Source of the DNA: Clostridiales bacterium PH28_bin88
GTDB lineage: Bacteria; Bacillota; PH28-bin88
Assembly: GCA_000987045.1 (NCBI GenBank)
Contig: LAKY01000015.1
Coordinates: 1-38,739, forward strand
Direction: 5' to 3'
DNA: 38,739 bases
The number at the start of each line of letters is the position of its first letter. Within the stretch, counting starts at the first letter, position 1. This document shows positions 1 through 7,540 of the stretch, one piece after another. The position numbers were made by a program, and so were the translations under genes. The notes below the pieces were generated by a model. That model saw nothing but the letters and a program-made list of their open reading frames with translations, made no database searches and was not told the DNA's origin.

Positions 1-14
1 AGGTGGTCAAGTGC

Positions 15-56
15 TGTATTTTTAATGGCCGAAAATGATGTATTTTTATTGACCGA
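15..56. repeat. Tandem 18-bp repeat resembling an IS21-family end
   Basis: Two imperfect 18-bp direct repeats (15-32 and 39-56) match at 16 of 18 positions and are spaced 24 bp apart; both have the form TGTATTTTTA-N-TG-N-CCGA. Multiple short terminal repeats of this general look are known from IS21-family ends, so this may be the inner edge of an element lying left of the window. No transposase is visible to confirm it. Confidence 0.35.
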
Positions 57-303
57 TGACAACTTTCATAGGGACTATCTGTGATACATCATGCTGGTGC
101 ATACTTTTAATATATAAGAAACCTGCTTGTTCAATTTTGCCATTTATTTTGGCATCATAGTTCATTCTTTTAAAGTCTTGCATTAAAAACGCATGGTAAA
201 AACGCGGAATTAGAATCGCTGATAGAAGGAACGATAAGATGATAATCGATAAAAAGAATACTATGGCTTCCCTTCGACTATTTATTTTAAAAAGCACAGT
301 CAC
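46..303 (-). CDS. Small membrane-anchored hypothetical protein, possibly 3'-truncated
   Basis: An 85-aa reading frame starts with GTG behind an AAAGGGG ribosome site. Residues 14-33 form one strongly hydrophobic segment (VFFLSIIILSFLLSAILI), preceded by a basic N-terminus, so the protein is probably a single-pass membrane or secreted protein. The remaining 50 residues are polar and I recognise no family. The last codons and the stop lie inside the IS21-like repeat, so the natural C-terminus may have been removed by an insertion. No clear promoter is visible upstream. Confidence 0.45.
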   Translation of the reverse strand: MTVLFKINSRREAIVFFLSIIILSFLLSAILIPRFYHAFLMQDFKRMNYDAKINGKIEQAGFLYIKSMHQHDVSQIVPMKVVIGQ

Positions 304-1036
304 ATTACCCCTTTATCGCTTGCTTGTTTACCCTAAATTCGGCAATTTACCTCGGCAAAGTCGTGAAACCATTGTCGCCATTGGCTTTAACGCAGTTTTT
401 CTTTAAAGACCAAAAATCGAAAAAAACCCCGATTCCTTCGCACTGAAAAGTTTTAGTGACCAATCAAGCACCACGAGGAGGAGTCACACCCTTATGTAGT
501 ACACACTTCACCTGCTATTCGGTTACCAAAGTTTGGCGGCTTCCCTTTTTATGGCATTCAGACAGGCCGTCGGCTGGCTAGCTTTTTACAGCTTCTTTAA
601 GGAGATAGAACGCCCACTGCCTAATAACTGGGTACTTTAGCGCATCCGTTCTGATAGTAGATTCGATAACTTTACCTACTAGTGCCGAAAACAAAAAAAC
701 ATTGCAACAACTTGGAATAAATCACCAATAACTAAAATACCTTGATTTTACGCAACTCATGCATTTATCTCTTTGCTACCATATCATGCCATTTAGTATG
801 ATGCTAATTTTGGTCAGGCACTAGCTAGGAAGAACAATGCTATGAATACGTCATGAAAGCTAAATTAACCAACAACATCAAGCAAGTGATTAACTATCTC
901 AATGAACAAATCAGTGTCAAAGCAGTAGACGTTCTGCACGTCACGAACTTCGTATCCCTTTAACCAATTGGGAGCGTAGGTAAATCCATTTCAAAACACA
1001 AAGGCATGTAGAAAAAGGGGGTGCCTTACTCCTAAT
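304..1036. other. Gene-free, degenerate AT-rich stretch
   Basis: About 730 bp have no intact gene. Two stretches on the plus strand look like decayed coding sequence interrupted by stops. In 532-690 one frame reads like a degraded hydrophobic protein. In 690-850 one frame contains LQQLGIN and LKYLDFTQLM and is broken by three stops. They could be transposase debris, but I cannot name a family. A 37-codon frame at 853-963 has no good ribosome site. A weak hairpin at about 1001-1028 (AAGGCA/TGCCTT) could end the gene to the right. Confidence 0.4.
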
Positions 1037-1549
1037 TTAAGGATTAATCGTAAGATAGGCTGTTGCCCAGGTACTACCTACCCAGCCTGTTCCTAACATT
1101 GACTTTGCAGAACCAGAGATGTCATTGTGAACTCTTACTTTCTGGTAAAAAGTGTGGCTACCGAAATAGCCCATCGTTCCACTGTCGTAACTCCAGCATT
1201 CACCTCCGTAGGCATCATTATAACCGTATACCCAACCATTATTTGGCACGTTTGATTCAACAACTGATGGCCGGCCGAACTTGTAACTTACCATCATCTT
1301 GAAACGAGCATCCGCAGGATATGCAGATTGGTAGTTTTGTTCACCATATACGTGAACATCAGCTCCGACCGTTGATGAGGTGATTTTGTTACCGTTTAAA
1401 TCCTCATACCAAAGACGTTGACTGGACAGGAACTGTATCCCAATGTCTCCACTGGGTTGTACTGGATCCGATTGGTAAGCTGTTGCTACAGACGCTGCAA
1501 ACATTGTGTACATTAACAGCACTAACAAAACCGTTAACGAACGTTTCAT
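1037..1549 (-). CDS. Secreted hypothetical protein, leftward target of cassette 1
   Basis: This 170-aa protein has a clear Sec signal peptide: MKRS, a hydrophobic core to about residue 21, and a probable cleavage site after ATA. The mature part is rich in Tyr, Gly, Ser and Trp, has one cysteine, and looks like a small extracellular beta-rich domain; I recognise no family. GGAGGAG sits seven bases before the ATG. The gene is transcribed away from the sigma/anti-sigma cassette, and the only good promoter upstream is the leftward ECF-type site at the cassette edge, giving a leader of about 180 nt. By position it matches the 289-aa and 350-aa genes left of cassettes 2 and 3, although the three proteins are not visibly homologous. 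Confidence 0.7.
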   Translation of the reverse strand: MKRSLTVLLVLLMYTMFAASVATAYQSDPVQPSGDIGIQFLSSQRLWYEDLNGNKITSSTVGADVHVYGEQNYQSAYPADARFKMMVSYKFGRPSVVESNVPNNGWVYGYNDAYGGECWSYDSGTMGYFGSHTFYQKVRVHNDISGSAKSMLGTGWVGSTWATAYLTINP

Positions 1550-1736
1550 CGTTAAACTCCTCCTTCTTTTTGGTTAAATTTATAAAGGCACCCCCAAAAC
1601 ATTAAGTCAAGTACCCCCCTCCGATTTAACAACTGCTAATCCTCAAAGTAAAAGCCGATTTTCACAGAGGACACACAATAAATGTAGCACCACCCCCACA
1701 TTGTACATCTCCCTCCATTTTTTCCTCTCTATAACT

Positions 1737-1764
1737 AAGATAAAGATGTCCCCTCTCAGGTTCC
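1737..1764 (-). promoter_or_regulatory. Leftward ECF-type promoter of cassette 1
   Basis: Read on the minus strand, the -35 is GGAACC and the -10 is TATCTT, with a 16-bp spacer. It is preceded by A/T tracts (1770-1800) that could act as an UP element. The site is part of a 32-bp sequence that recurs inverted at the right end of the cassette and again around cassettes 2 and 3. GGAAC -35 boxes with 16-17-bp spacers are typical of ECF sigma factors. That the neighbouring sigma factor recognises it is inference. Confidence 0.65.
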
Positions 1765-1847
1765 CACTCAGCGGAAAAAATCCGTTTTTTTCTCACTTTT
1801 ATTTCAACTGCCTTCTTTCCCATAACATAGCCAAATTTCCATATATA

Positions 1848-1856
1848 TGCTATAAT
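1848..1856 (+). promoter_or_regulatory. Extended -10 promoter of the riboswitch-sigma operon 1
   Basis: TGCTATAAT is a perfect extended -10 element seven to ten bases before the predicted start of the riboswitch RNA. No good -35 box lies upstream, as expected for extended -10 promoters. The same element recurs at the equivalent place in cassette 2 although the bases just upstream differ. Confidence 0.7.
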
Positions 1857-1866
1857 GAGAAAAAGC

Positions 1867-1952
1867 TGATCAAGGCAAACCCTGTGAAAGCAGGGGGCGC
1901 AAAGCTACGGGTCTAAAGCTGAAAGGCCATGATCGCCGGGCTGCCAGTAGGT
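1867..1952 (+). ncRNA. c-di-GMP-I riboswitch (GEMM-I), cassette 1
   Basis: The conserved GEMM-I core is present in order: AAGGCAAACC, a short stem capped by a GAAA tetraloop (CTGT-GAAA-GCAG), GGGCGCAAAGC, then GGGTCTAAAG, and the closing arm GATCGCCGGGCTGCC that pairs with GC-ACGGGTC. Class I c-di-GMP riboswitches have exactly this layout. It lies between an extended -10 promoter and an intrinsic terminator, so it most likely controls read-through into the ECF sigma gene. The sequence alone does not show whether ligand turns the operon on or off. Confidence 0.92.
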
Positions 1953-1958
1953 TTAGTA

Positions 1959-1985
1959 AGTCACCTATAGGTACGGTGGCTTTTT
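1959..1985 (+). terminator. Riboswitch expression-platform terminator, cassette 1
   Basis: AGTCACC pairs with GGTGGCT around a 9-nt loop and is followed by TTTTT. The left arm overlaps ACCTAT, which can instead pair with GTAGGT just downstream of the aptamer (1948-1953). This gives mutually exclusive terminator and antiterminator folds. Confidence 0.75.
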
Positions 1986-2013
1986 ATGTTGCCGGCCTTA
2001 AGGAGGGACAGGG

Positions 2014-2595
2014 ATGTTATTAAGGAAATCAAAACGTAGATCCGGCTGTTCCACGGAAACACAGCAACTCATCTTTGAAGTGTATTTTGACCGTGTATAT
2101 CGATTTGCCCTGTCTGTTACGCGTGATCCCGCAGCAGCGGGAGAAATTGCCCAGGAAACGTTTACCATCGCCTTTGCCAAGTATCACCAGCTGCAGGATC
2201 GATCCAAGATTGGCGCATGGCTAAACGCTATCGCCCTTAATTTAGCCAGGGCTGAATCTAACCACCGGAAGAAAGTTGTCCCCACGGACCCGGAGGACCT
2301 GGCTCGGTTGCAAGATGATCGCAACCCTGAGGATTTCGAAAGCTTACTGGCACAAAGAGAAACATCGCTAGAATTAAAGAAAGCGGTCAATAACTTGCCG
2401 GCCGACTCCCGGGATGTTGTACTCTTAAAGTACTACGAAGAACTTGAAGTGGAGGAAATCGCCGGACTGTTGAAACTGCCGGAAGGTACAGTTAAATCAA
2501 GATTGAGCAGGTCGAGGGACAAATTGCGTAGAATATTGATGGGCGGAGAAGGTTTCGGCCCCGACGTGAAGGGAGGGACTGATGGTGTTAACTGA
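2014..2595 (+). CDS. ECF sigma factor, cassette 1
   Basis: This 193-aa sigma-70 family protein has the two-domain ECF layout. Region 2 (about 20-90) contains FDRVYRFALSVTRDPAAAGEIAQETF and the promoter-melting part KIGAWLNAIALNLARAE. Region 4 (about 125-180) contains LPADSRDVVLLKYYEELEVEEIA and the helix-turn-helix LKLPEGTVKSRLSRSRDKLR. There is no region 1.1 or 3. AAGGAGGG precedes the ATG. It sits behind the c-di-GMP-I riboswitch and overlaps the anti-sigma gene by 14 bp, implying coupled translation. Its likely targets are the outward GGAACC-N16-TATCTA promoters on either side of the cassette. The copy 2 paralogue is nearly identical. Confidence 0.93.
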   Translation: MLLRKSKRRSGCSTETQQLIFEVYFDRVYRFALSVTRDPAAAGEIAQETFTIAFAKYHQLQDRSKIGAWLNAIALNLARAESNHRKKVVPTDPEDLARLQDDRNPEDFESLLAQRETSLELKKAVNNLPADSRDVVLLKYYEELEVEEIAGLLKLPEGTVKSRLSRSRDKLRRILMGGEGFGPDVKGGTDGVN

Positions 2596-3331
2596 TAAGG
2601 AACTGGACAGGTTGATTACAGCCGCGATCCGGGAAGAAATAGACGGGCATGAAGTGCCTCCGGAAGTCAAGGAGCGAGTGCGGAAGGCGCTGGGACTGAA
2701 CAAGCGAGCAAGAGTTTATTCAAGTTTTAGAGTCGTTGCCCTCGTTGCCGCTGTTCTGTCAATGATGGTCCTTGTTTCTTACTTTGTTCTGCCCACTCAG
2801 GCCACCGCCATCAGCGTAAAACTGGTAAAAAGGCTGGAGTACCTGATCCAGGACAGGCTCTACAACATCTCCGAAGGTTACAGCACACAACCGGAGTCAG
2901 AACCGGCTCCACCACAGGTTCCCGAGGTTGTGATCATTAAGGAAGAAAAAGTGTCTCTGGATGAAGCCAGGACAAGGCTGCCGTTTGTGCTCCTGGTGCC
3001 GAAGTATGTTCCGGTAGACAGCCAGTTGACAACCGTCACACTTTCCGGCAGTAAACCGTTAATGGATGTTAAGCTGGTGTATACCGGGACAGCGGGAACC
3101 CTGATGATTACAGAGAGCGGAGTCAGCAACAACCTAGGCCTGGGGATTGGCTATGACGCCGATGACACAAAAGTGGAAAGGGTCAACATCCGCGGTGTTC
3201 AAGGGAATCTTTTATCCAATAAGAGTGGCCAAACCGTCTTAATTTGGCACGATCAGGGGGTTACTTATAGAATTCTGGGGCCTTTTCCGCCTGAAGAAAT
3301 AAAAAAAATTGCAGAAAGCCTGTCTTCATAG
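2582..3331 (+). CDS. Membrane anti-sigma factor with DUF4367-like outer domain, cassette 1
   Basis: This 249-aa protein has an N-terminal cytoplasmic part (about 1-48) that would bind the sigma factor, one transmembrane segment (about 49-72, VVALVAAVLSMMVLVSYFVL), a Pro-rich linker (about 100-120) and a C-terminal extracytoplasmic domain. That domain has the pattern of DUF4367: PFVLLVPKYVP, LVYTGTAGTLMI, VNIRGVQGNLL, LIWHDQGVTYRILG, and a final EEIKKIAESL. DUF4367 is common in Firmicutes anti-sigma proteins downstream of ECF sigma genes. The ATG follows GGGAGGGACTG and overlaps the sigma gene. The stop codon lies directly against the rightward ECF promoter. The inducing surface signal is unknown. 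Confidence 0.85.
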   Translation: MVLTDKELDRLITAAIREEIDGHEVPPEVKERVRKALGLNKRARVYSSFRVVALVAAVLSMMVLVSYFVLPTQATAISVKLVKRLEYLIQDRLYNISEGYSTQPESEPAPPQVPEVVIIKEEKVSLDEARTRLPFVLLVPKYVPVDSQLTTVTLSGSKPLMDVKLVYTGTAGTLMITESGVSNNLGLGIGYDADDTKVERVNIRGVQGNLLSNKSGQTVLIWHDQGVTYRILGPFPPEEIKKIAESLSS

Positions 3332-3359
3332 GGAACCTGAGAGGGTCCATCCTTAAATA
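3332..3359 (+). promoter_or_regulatory. Rightward ECF-type promoter of cassette 1, damaged -10
   Basis: The -35 GGAACC and the spacer are identical to those in copy 2, but the -10 reads TAAATA instead of TATCTA. The change falls at an apparent deletion junction: sequence right of CCTTA resembles the region just after the stalk-protein gene next to cassette 2. The promoter is probably dead and has no gene to drive. Confidence 0.5.
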
Positions 3360-3380
3360 ATGGCGATCTGCTTTCCAACC

Positions 3381-3414
3381 ATACGATGGTGGGGAATTGT
3401 CCCCACCATCGTAT
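3381..3414. terminator. Perfect 15-bp hairpin, relic of a lost downstream unit
   Basis: ATACGATGGTGGGGA pairs with its complement around a 4-nt loop. No T-run follows. The flanks (CTTTCCAACC before, TTAACCGCCCAT after) match those of the hairpin at 10168-10205, while the stem bases differ by compensating changes, so structure rather than sequence is conserved. It probably ended a target gene that has been deleted here. Confidence 0.6.
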
Positions 3415-3553
3415 TCGCATATTAACCGCCCATACCCCTACCAAGCACAACCAACATATCTGAGTATTGAGCATTTTTCGTATGCAACACTCCCGATTGT
3501 CCCCTTTAAGATTTCCCCTTGTTCCTTGCTTCGCTTTCTGCGTCAACGAGAAG

Positions 3554-4049
3554 CTACCACAATAGCGTAAAGTAATTAGCTAAAATATACTTAAGAGGCT
3601 TTTCTGGATTGATCTGCTTGATGTTTCGTCCAATCTCAGGGAAGTCCCACTCAATCCAATCGTCATAGACCTCGCCGGCAGGTATTTCAGAAGAATTGTA
3701 GCCGACAGTCCCGTGTAACCCACGTGTCCCAATCAGAATGGCATCATTGGTTTGGAGTAGAAGTAGACGTTTTTATGTAACATATTTGGTTTTACCGTCC
3801 CTTGCGATGAACTTAACACCCGCACCAGTATTTTACCGTCCACATACTCTACTTTTCGCTGTCCTGCATGTGAACTATTCGGTTTTTACCATCCCAGCTT
3901 ACTCGAATGCCAAGCGTCTCGGCAAAAAACCTCGCGGGTACCATGGTCATAAAATGCTGGTGGGCCACCCTGGTAAAATTCTGTTCCCGCACGACATCAA
4001 CGAAGACCTGAAGCTTGTTTAATATGTAGCACATTCTATTCCCCCACAC
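3554..4049 (-). pseudogene. Relic of a stalk-domain (copper amine oxidase N-terminal-like) protein
   Basis: One frame contains the stalk-domain hallmark VPARFFAETLGIRVSWDGKN, closely like VPVRFVSEALGAKVLWDSKN in the intact gene at 9320-10153. The frame stops at 3849. Coding-like sequence then continues in other frames (GAGVKFIARDGKTKYVT, then after a stop a stretch including GLHGTVGYNSSEIPAGEVYDDW) to a stop at 3554. At least one frameshift and one in-frame stop separate the parts, and no signal peptide is left. The stretch 3415-3553 between the hairpin and this relic holds nothing recognisable. Confidence 0.5.
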
Positions 4050-4160
4050 CGTTTACTGGGCACTTCAACCCGCGGATCCGGTACCTGACCAATGAAGAAA
4101 TAGGAACGAGGAAGCAGGGCGGAATATGCGGTACAAAATAACCCCCAACACGTGGAGGCA

Positions 4161-4487
4161 TTAACTGCGTCTATAATGTTTGGTAAATGGGAAAAGGTAT
4201 TCGCAAGCCTCATCTTCGGTCCACCAATAAATGACCCTGGCAGAATCATTTACCCTGAAGCTGTGTAGACGGGGATAAGATTTTAACCATTCCGGGCTTT
4301 TAATCTTACCTTCTAACCTTTCTACGTTCAGACCAGGAGAGGGGCGGTATGGAGGGTTGGTTAAACACTGCTCAAAGTATTCTCGCTTCGCCTCGAACAT
4401 GTCGGCAAGGTCACGGTTAAACTCCCGAATATCAGCCAATTTATCATCATACATCTCGTTTCTGCGAAAAACAATTTCTCTTTTCAC
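4161..4487 (-). CDS. Putative RelE/ParE-like toxin
   Basis: This 108-aa basic protein has a C-terminal half, LHSFRVNDSARVIYWWTEDEACEYLFPFTKHYRR, with the shape of the RelE/ParE fold: a core strand ending in Arg-Val-Ile-Tyr, then a hydrophobic strand and a basic tail. The match is by pattern only. Its ATG overlaps the stop of the upstream 84-aa gene by four bases (ATGA), the usual arrangement of antitoxin before toxin. If it is a toxin it would act on mRNA or gyrase, which the sequence does not decide. Confidence 0.55.
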   Translation of the reverse strand: MKREIVFRRNEMYDDKLADIREFNRDLADMFEAKREYFEQCLTNPPYRPSPGLNVERLEGKIKSPEWLKSYPRLHSFRVNDSARVIYWWTEDEACEYLFPFTKHYRRS

Positions 4488-4738
4488 GCTAACGGCTTCC
4501 TGTATTCGGTATAACGCCCGTTCTTACTATTATTGACCGCTCTAGTGAGCAGGTCATTAAACCGGGCCTCTTCCTCCTGGGAAAAGTCCCAAAAAGAGTC
4601 CCCCTCGTCATCGGAAACGGTAATACGTAAGCTGAAGGCCTTGGCCAGGGCATCTAATAATTCTTTAACTTCCTCTGTGGAAACCAAGCCCTTTTTTAGC
4701 TCATCAACGTACCTTTGGACTTTTTGGGAAGCGATCAT
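4484..4738 (-). CDS. Putative antitoxin partner of the downstream toxin-like gene
   Basis: This 84-aa, mostly helical, acidic protein has no cysteine or membrane segment. GGGAGG stands nine bases before the ATG. An N-terminal helix with basic residues (QKVQRYVDELKKG) is followed by a charged region and an Asp/Glu-rich centre (SDDEGDSFWDFSQEEEARF), as expected for a protein that covers a basic toxin. I cannot assign an antitoxin family. It is the first gene of a two-gene unit. Confidence 0.5.
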   Translation of the reverse strand: MIASQKVQRYVDELKKGLVSTEEVKELLDALAKAFSLRITVSDDEGDSFWDFSQEEEARFNDLLTRAVNNSKNGRYTEYRKPLA

Positions 4739-4758
4739 AGTAAAAAACCTCCCTCACC

Positions 4759-4774
4759 TATGCGCCTATGCGCC
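4759..4774. repeat. Tandem 8-bp repeat upstream of the toxin-antitoxin-like pair
   Basis: TATGCGCC occurs twice in direct tandem about 20 bp before the first start codon, between it and a CTATAAAG -10-like sequence. Its place suggests an operator for autoregulation, but this is inference. Confidence 0.3.
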
Positions 4775-5029
4775 TTTCCTTTATAGATAGTGTACCCATA
4801 AACGAAAGGAATTGCAATAACTGTGCTGAAAATTAGAGGGAACAGCGAGGCCAGATACGGCGCGCAATGATGCTAACGCCGTTTCCCCGCAGAGATATCC
4901 GTCCTTCCCAGTTGGTTAGCCGCCTTGCTTCGTTCTCAGCTGATCCAGTAGCAATACTCGCTCCTTCCTGGTCATTCCGCAATCCTAAACCGTGGAAGCG
5001 TATCGCCATGGGAAATGATGGAATAATCG

Positions 5030-5269
5030 TTACTGCCTGCGGGACAGCCAGGTAAGGAGCCCGGCCTCCTGGCGAAACTTCCCCGTTATGCTGGTAGGCC
5101 GCCAGGAAGACCTCCTGGTTGACGTCTTCGGCTATGTGGCGATCCCTCCACAGCATGTACGCCAGGGGCGTAACAGCCTTGTCCCGTACAGGTCCATCAG
5201 TTCCCGCAAAGCATCTTCCTCACTGTGCTGCAGGCGGGCGATCAACCTATACTTCTCCCAATTATGCAT
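5030..5269 (-). pseudogene. Relic of another ECF sigma factor gene
   Basis: From an ATG the frame reads MHNWEKYRLIARLQ, then EEDALRELMDLYGTRLLR, typical ECF region 2 start. A frameshift follows, and the next frame continues YMLWRDRHIAEDVNQEVFLAAYQH. A second shift gives GKFRQEAGLLTWLSR before a stop. This is recognisable ECF region 2 with two frameshifts; region 4 is missing. Its sequence is clearly different from the two intact sigma factors here. No anti-sigma gene is visible beside it. The segment 4775-5029 holds only a continuation without recognisable coding content. Confidence 0.7.
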
Positions 5270-5390
5270 GGCCCCCAACCACCCCTTCTACCCTTATAGA
5301 GTAATCTTAGGCCCATAAGGTTGCATTCTTGATAACTTTTTCGATAAAAAACGAAATGTAAAAACCAAGTACCAACCGGTAACCGGGCGG

Positions 5391-5421
5391 AAAAAGAAGA
5401 AGGACGTTCGCGCAAACGTCC
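5391..5421 (-). terminator. Intrinsic terminator after the 215-aa gene
   Basis: On the minus strand GGACGTT pairs with AACGTCC around a 6-nt loop and is followed by TTCTTCTTTTT. It lies 65 bp after the stop of the leftward 215-aa gene. Confidence 0.75.
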
Positions 5422-5485
5422 CTCTTCCCGGAGCATTAAAAGATGCTAGGGCATTAAAGAGTTTAATGCAAGTTACTGACCGGAT

Positions 5486-6133
5486 TTAAGGTAAATAAAA
5501 CTTATGCGGTTGATACTGGATCTCGAATGGTTTTGCCCATCCCTTTTTTTCCCGGGGGTTGTAATATACAAAGTACCCTTTAAATATTTGAGGATAGTCA
5601 GGGATATCGTGGTTCACATAGACTAGATCTACCATACCTTGCCCAAAAGATTTTGCTCGAAATATCTTGCCAAAGTTTTTAGAACTCATATTTATCCAAT
5701 TATAATCTGAAACGTTATTAAGGACGTGTTTAATGACTTCACCATCCACAGAAGAACTGACTGATGAGACTAAGGGCGCGCTTTTATTTAGTCCGATATA
5801 TCCCCATTGATTATTGGGCGGAATAATAATAATATCCGGAGGGTAGTACAAAGTATTGTAATTTACTTTTTTTGATCTGATCTCCCATCTGATTTTTATT
5901 GCTATCTTATCTTTCATATACTCCGTTAACTGTTCTTCTGGAATATAAAAGGTATCTTCCATAAAGAATGACTTATATTTCCAAGCAGAGTCAAAGAAGT
6001 CAACATTGGCTGATATATACACGTCATTAGCGTGGAGGTCTTCCTTATAACCTACATTGCCTGAAATAGGAAGATAAATTAAGGTACCAATAACATAGAC
6101 TGCAACAAAAACTTTGAGCATTTGTTTAAACAT
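5486..6133 (-). CDS. Secreted or membrane-anchored hypothetical protein
   Basis: This 215-aa protein begins with a short basic N-terminus and one hydrophobic segment (residues 6-24, MLKVFVAVYVIGTLIYLPI), read as a signal peptide or anchor. The rest is rich in Tyr, Asn, Lys and aromatic residues, has no cysteine and no family that I recognise. GCAGGAGG precedes the ATG by seven bases. Its own terminator follows. Upstream (6160-6185) are repeated ATTATAA sequences that could supply a -10. I see no GGAACC-type promoter, so it is probably not part of the sigma cassette regulon. It is a single-gene unit. Confidence 0.65.
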   Translation of the reverse strand: MFKQMLKVFVAVYVIGTLIYLPISGNVGYKEDLHANDVYISANVDFFDSAWKYKSFFMEDTFYIPEEQLTEYMKDKIAIKIRWEIRSKKVNYNTLYYPPDIIIIPPNNQWGYIGLNKSAPLVSSVSSSVDGEVIKHVLNNVSDYNWINMSSKNFGKIFRAKSFGQGMVDLVYVNHDIPDYPQIFKGYFVYYNPREKKGWAKPFEIQYQPHKFYLP

Positions 6134-6340
6134 TGCTTTTCCTCCTGCCGAGTTTATAATATTATAATCTGGAACATTATAACTCGTGAATCTCTAAGTA
6201 ATATGAAAACCCTTCGACTTTGCCTTTCATCATATCAAACAGTTGTACATTGGGGGAAGTGTTGTCATTTTATCCTAAAATCATCAGAAAACAGATTTTT
6301 CCTAATTGCACCCAGCTAAAGCACCGTTTAAACAAAATTC

Positions 6341-6374
6341 AGGCTGTTGATCATACCATCTCTATCAACAGCCT
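6341..6374 (-). terminator. Hairpin terminator after the 289-aa secreted protein gene
   Basis: On the minus strand AGGCTGTTGAT pairs with ATCAACAGCCT (11 bp) around a 12-nt loop and is followed by GAATTTTGTTT. It lies 32 bp after the stop codon. Confidence 0.7.
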
Positions 6375-6405
6375 AAGATTCCAGTATTTTTTCTTTTTGA
6401 CCTTG

Positions 6406-7275
6406 TTAAGGAGTAAATAACTCAGCGGTGGCTGTTTCTGCCGCCCATCGATAACTTGTTGATGTAAACTGCCAACTGACACTATAGGGACCAACACCAG
6501 TAATGGAAACACCAGTGTTTTCCCAGGTATGTGCCATTTCTTGTGCAATAGACATCTGTCCTGATTCTTGAGGTTCCCAATAAACTCCCATGTAACCTGA
6601 ATCCCAATTATAGTGCAAAACTTCATTTGTGTCTATCATCCATTTATCTTGTTCAAGAAATACAACCCCATATTGATTTGAGTTTGCGTCAGGATAAGTA
6701 TACCTGGTGCGGTTACCCGATTCACTCCACACATCAAAAGTTTGTGTCACCCTATTAATTGGTCGAGAAAAAGTGATCCCAAAGCCATCATCCTGGCCCA
6801 TCGGATACCACCAACCACGGGTTTTACCCACCGTACTTGGAACATCTTGCTCCCATTCTTGGTTATTCCAGAAAAAATGAGCACCAGTATAATAGTGTCC
6901 CGTGTCATCGTCATAATATGAGTAAGGTGTGGGCAAATCAACAGCGGTGTTTTTGTCGCTTAGGATTCCAATGTCAGATTGTGTATGCTTTCCAACACTG
7001 TACACTTTCATTTTAGACAAAATTTGATCGGCCTTTTCCTGGGTGAGTTCGCCGGTATGAACTTTTGTCAAAATAGAGTGTATTTGGTCAAAACGTTTTT
7101 CCAATTGCTCTTGAGTAAGTTGCTTATCTTTTGCTTTAACGGAAACTATCAAATTCTCCTTGGGTGATTCCATATTTTGGTCGTGAGCGAAAGACATGTT
7201 TCCATCGGTTGAAAATAGCCCGAGTACACTTACTGCCATCACTAAAAGAAGACAAATAACTAGATTTTTCTTCAC
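6406..7275 (-). CDS. Secreted hypothetical protein, leftward target of cassette 2
   Basis: The protein is 289 aa from the GTG chosen here; AAGGAG lies nine bases before it, whereas a TTG three codons earlier touches the ribosome site. A Sec signal peptide (KKNLVICLLLVMAVSVLGLF) ends near MSFA. An N-terminal helical segment (about 40-85, rich in Lys and Gln) is followed by an aromatic, Trp/Tyr-rich beta-type region. That region includes DVPSTVGKTRGWWYPMGQDD and GVYWEPQESGQMSIAQEMAH. No family is recognised; HTW and AHTW motifs alone do not show an enzyme. It is transcribed from the leftward ECF-type promoter of cassette 2, with a leader of about 120 nt, and ends at its own terminator. This suggests export under sigma-factor control. 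Confidence 0.7.
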   Translation of the reverse strand: MKKNLVICLLLVMAVSVLGLFSTDGNMSFAHDQNMESPKENLIVSVKAKDKQLTQEQLEKRFDQIHSILTKVHTGELTQEKADQILSKMKVYSVGKHTQSDIGILSDKNTAVDLPTPYSYYDDDTGHYYTGAHFFWNNQEWEQDVPSTVGKTRGWWYPMGQDDGFGITFSRPINRVTQTFDVWSESGNRTRYTYPDANSNQYGVVFLEQDKWMIDTNEVLHYNWDSGYMGVYWEPQESGQMSIAQEMAHTWENTGVSITGVGPYSVSWQFTSTSYRWAAETATAELFTP

Positions 7276-7402
7276 CAATACCAACTCCTTTCAGTAAAAT
7301 AAGTTTTTACAGACGTTGAGGGATATAGCGTTTGTTATTTTAAACCACAATCATAGGAACCACCCCCTCTATGAAGATTAACTTTAACTTCCCTCTATTA
7401 CT

Positions 7403-7430
7403 TAGATAAAGATGTCCCCTCTCAGGTTCC
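7403..7430 (-). promoter_or_regulatory. Leftward ECF-type promoter of cassette 2
   Basis: On the minus strand GGAACC, a 16-bp spacer and TATCTA. It belongs to the left 32-bp inverted sequence (7400-7431), which matches the right one (9013-9044) at 29 of 32 positions. A/T tracts lie just upstream of the -35. The next gene in this direction is the 289-aa secreted protein. Confidence 0.75.
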
Positions 7431-7515
7431 CACTCAGCAAAAAAATTTCCGATTTTTTTCTCATTTTTATTTCAGCCGCCTTCATTGCCATAACCTAGTC
7501 AAATTTCCATGAATG

Positions 7516-7524
7516 TGCTATAAT
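7516..7524 (+). promoter_or_regulatory. Extended -10 promoter of the riboswitch-sigma operon 2
   Basis: TGCTATAAT, identical to cassette 1, stands about 17 bp before the aptamer. The spacing to the aptamer is 6 bp longer than in copy 1 because of an extra CTAGAC. Confidence 0.7.
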
Positions 7525-7540
7525 GAGCAACAAGCTAGAC

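Noticed and set aside
853..963. 37-codon frame in the degenerate left stretch
   Set aside because: No ribosome site and no recognisable protein pattern; surrounded by decayed sequence.
3738..4022. 94-aa plus-strand frame
   Set aside because: It is antisense to the stalk-domain relic, lacks a ribosome site and shows no protein pattern.
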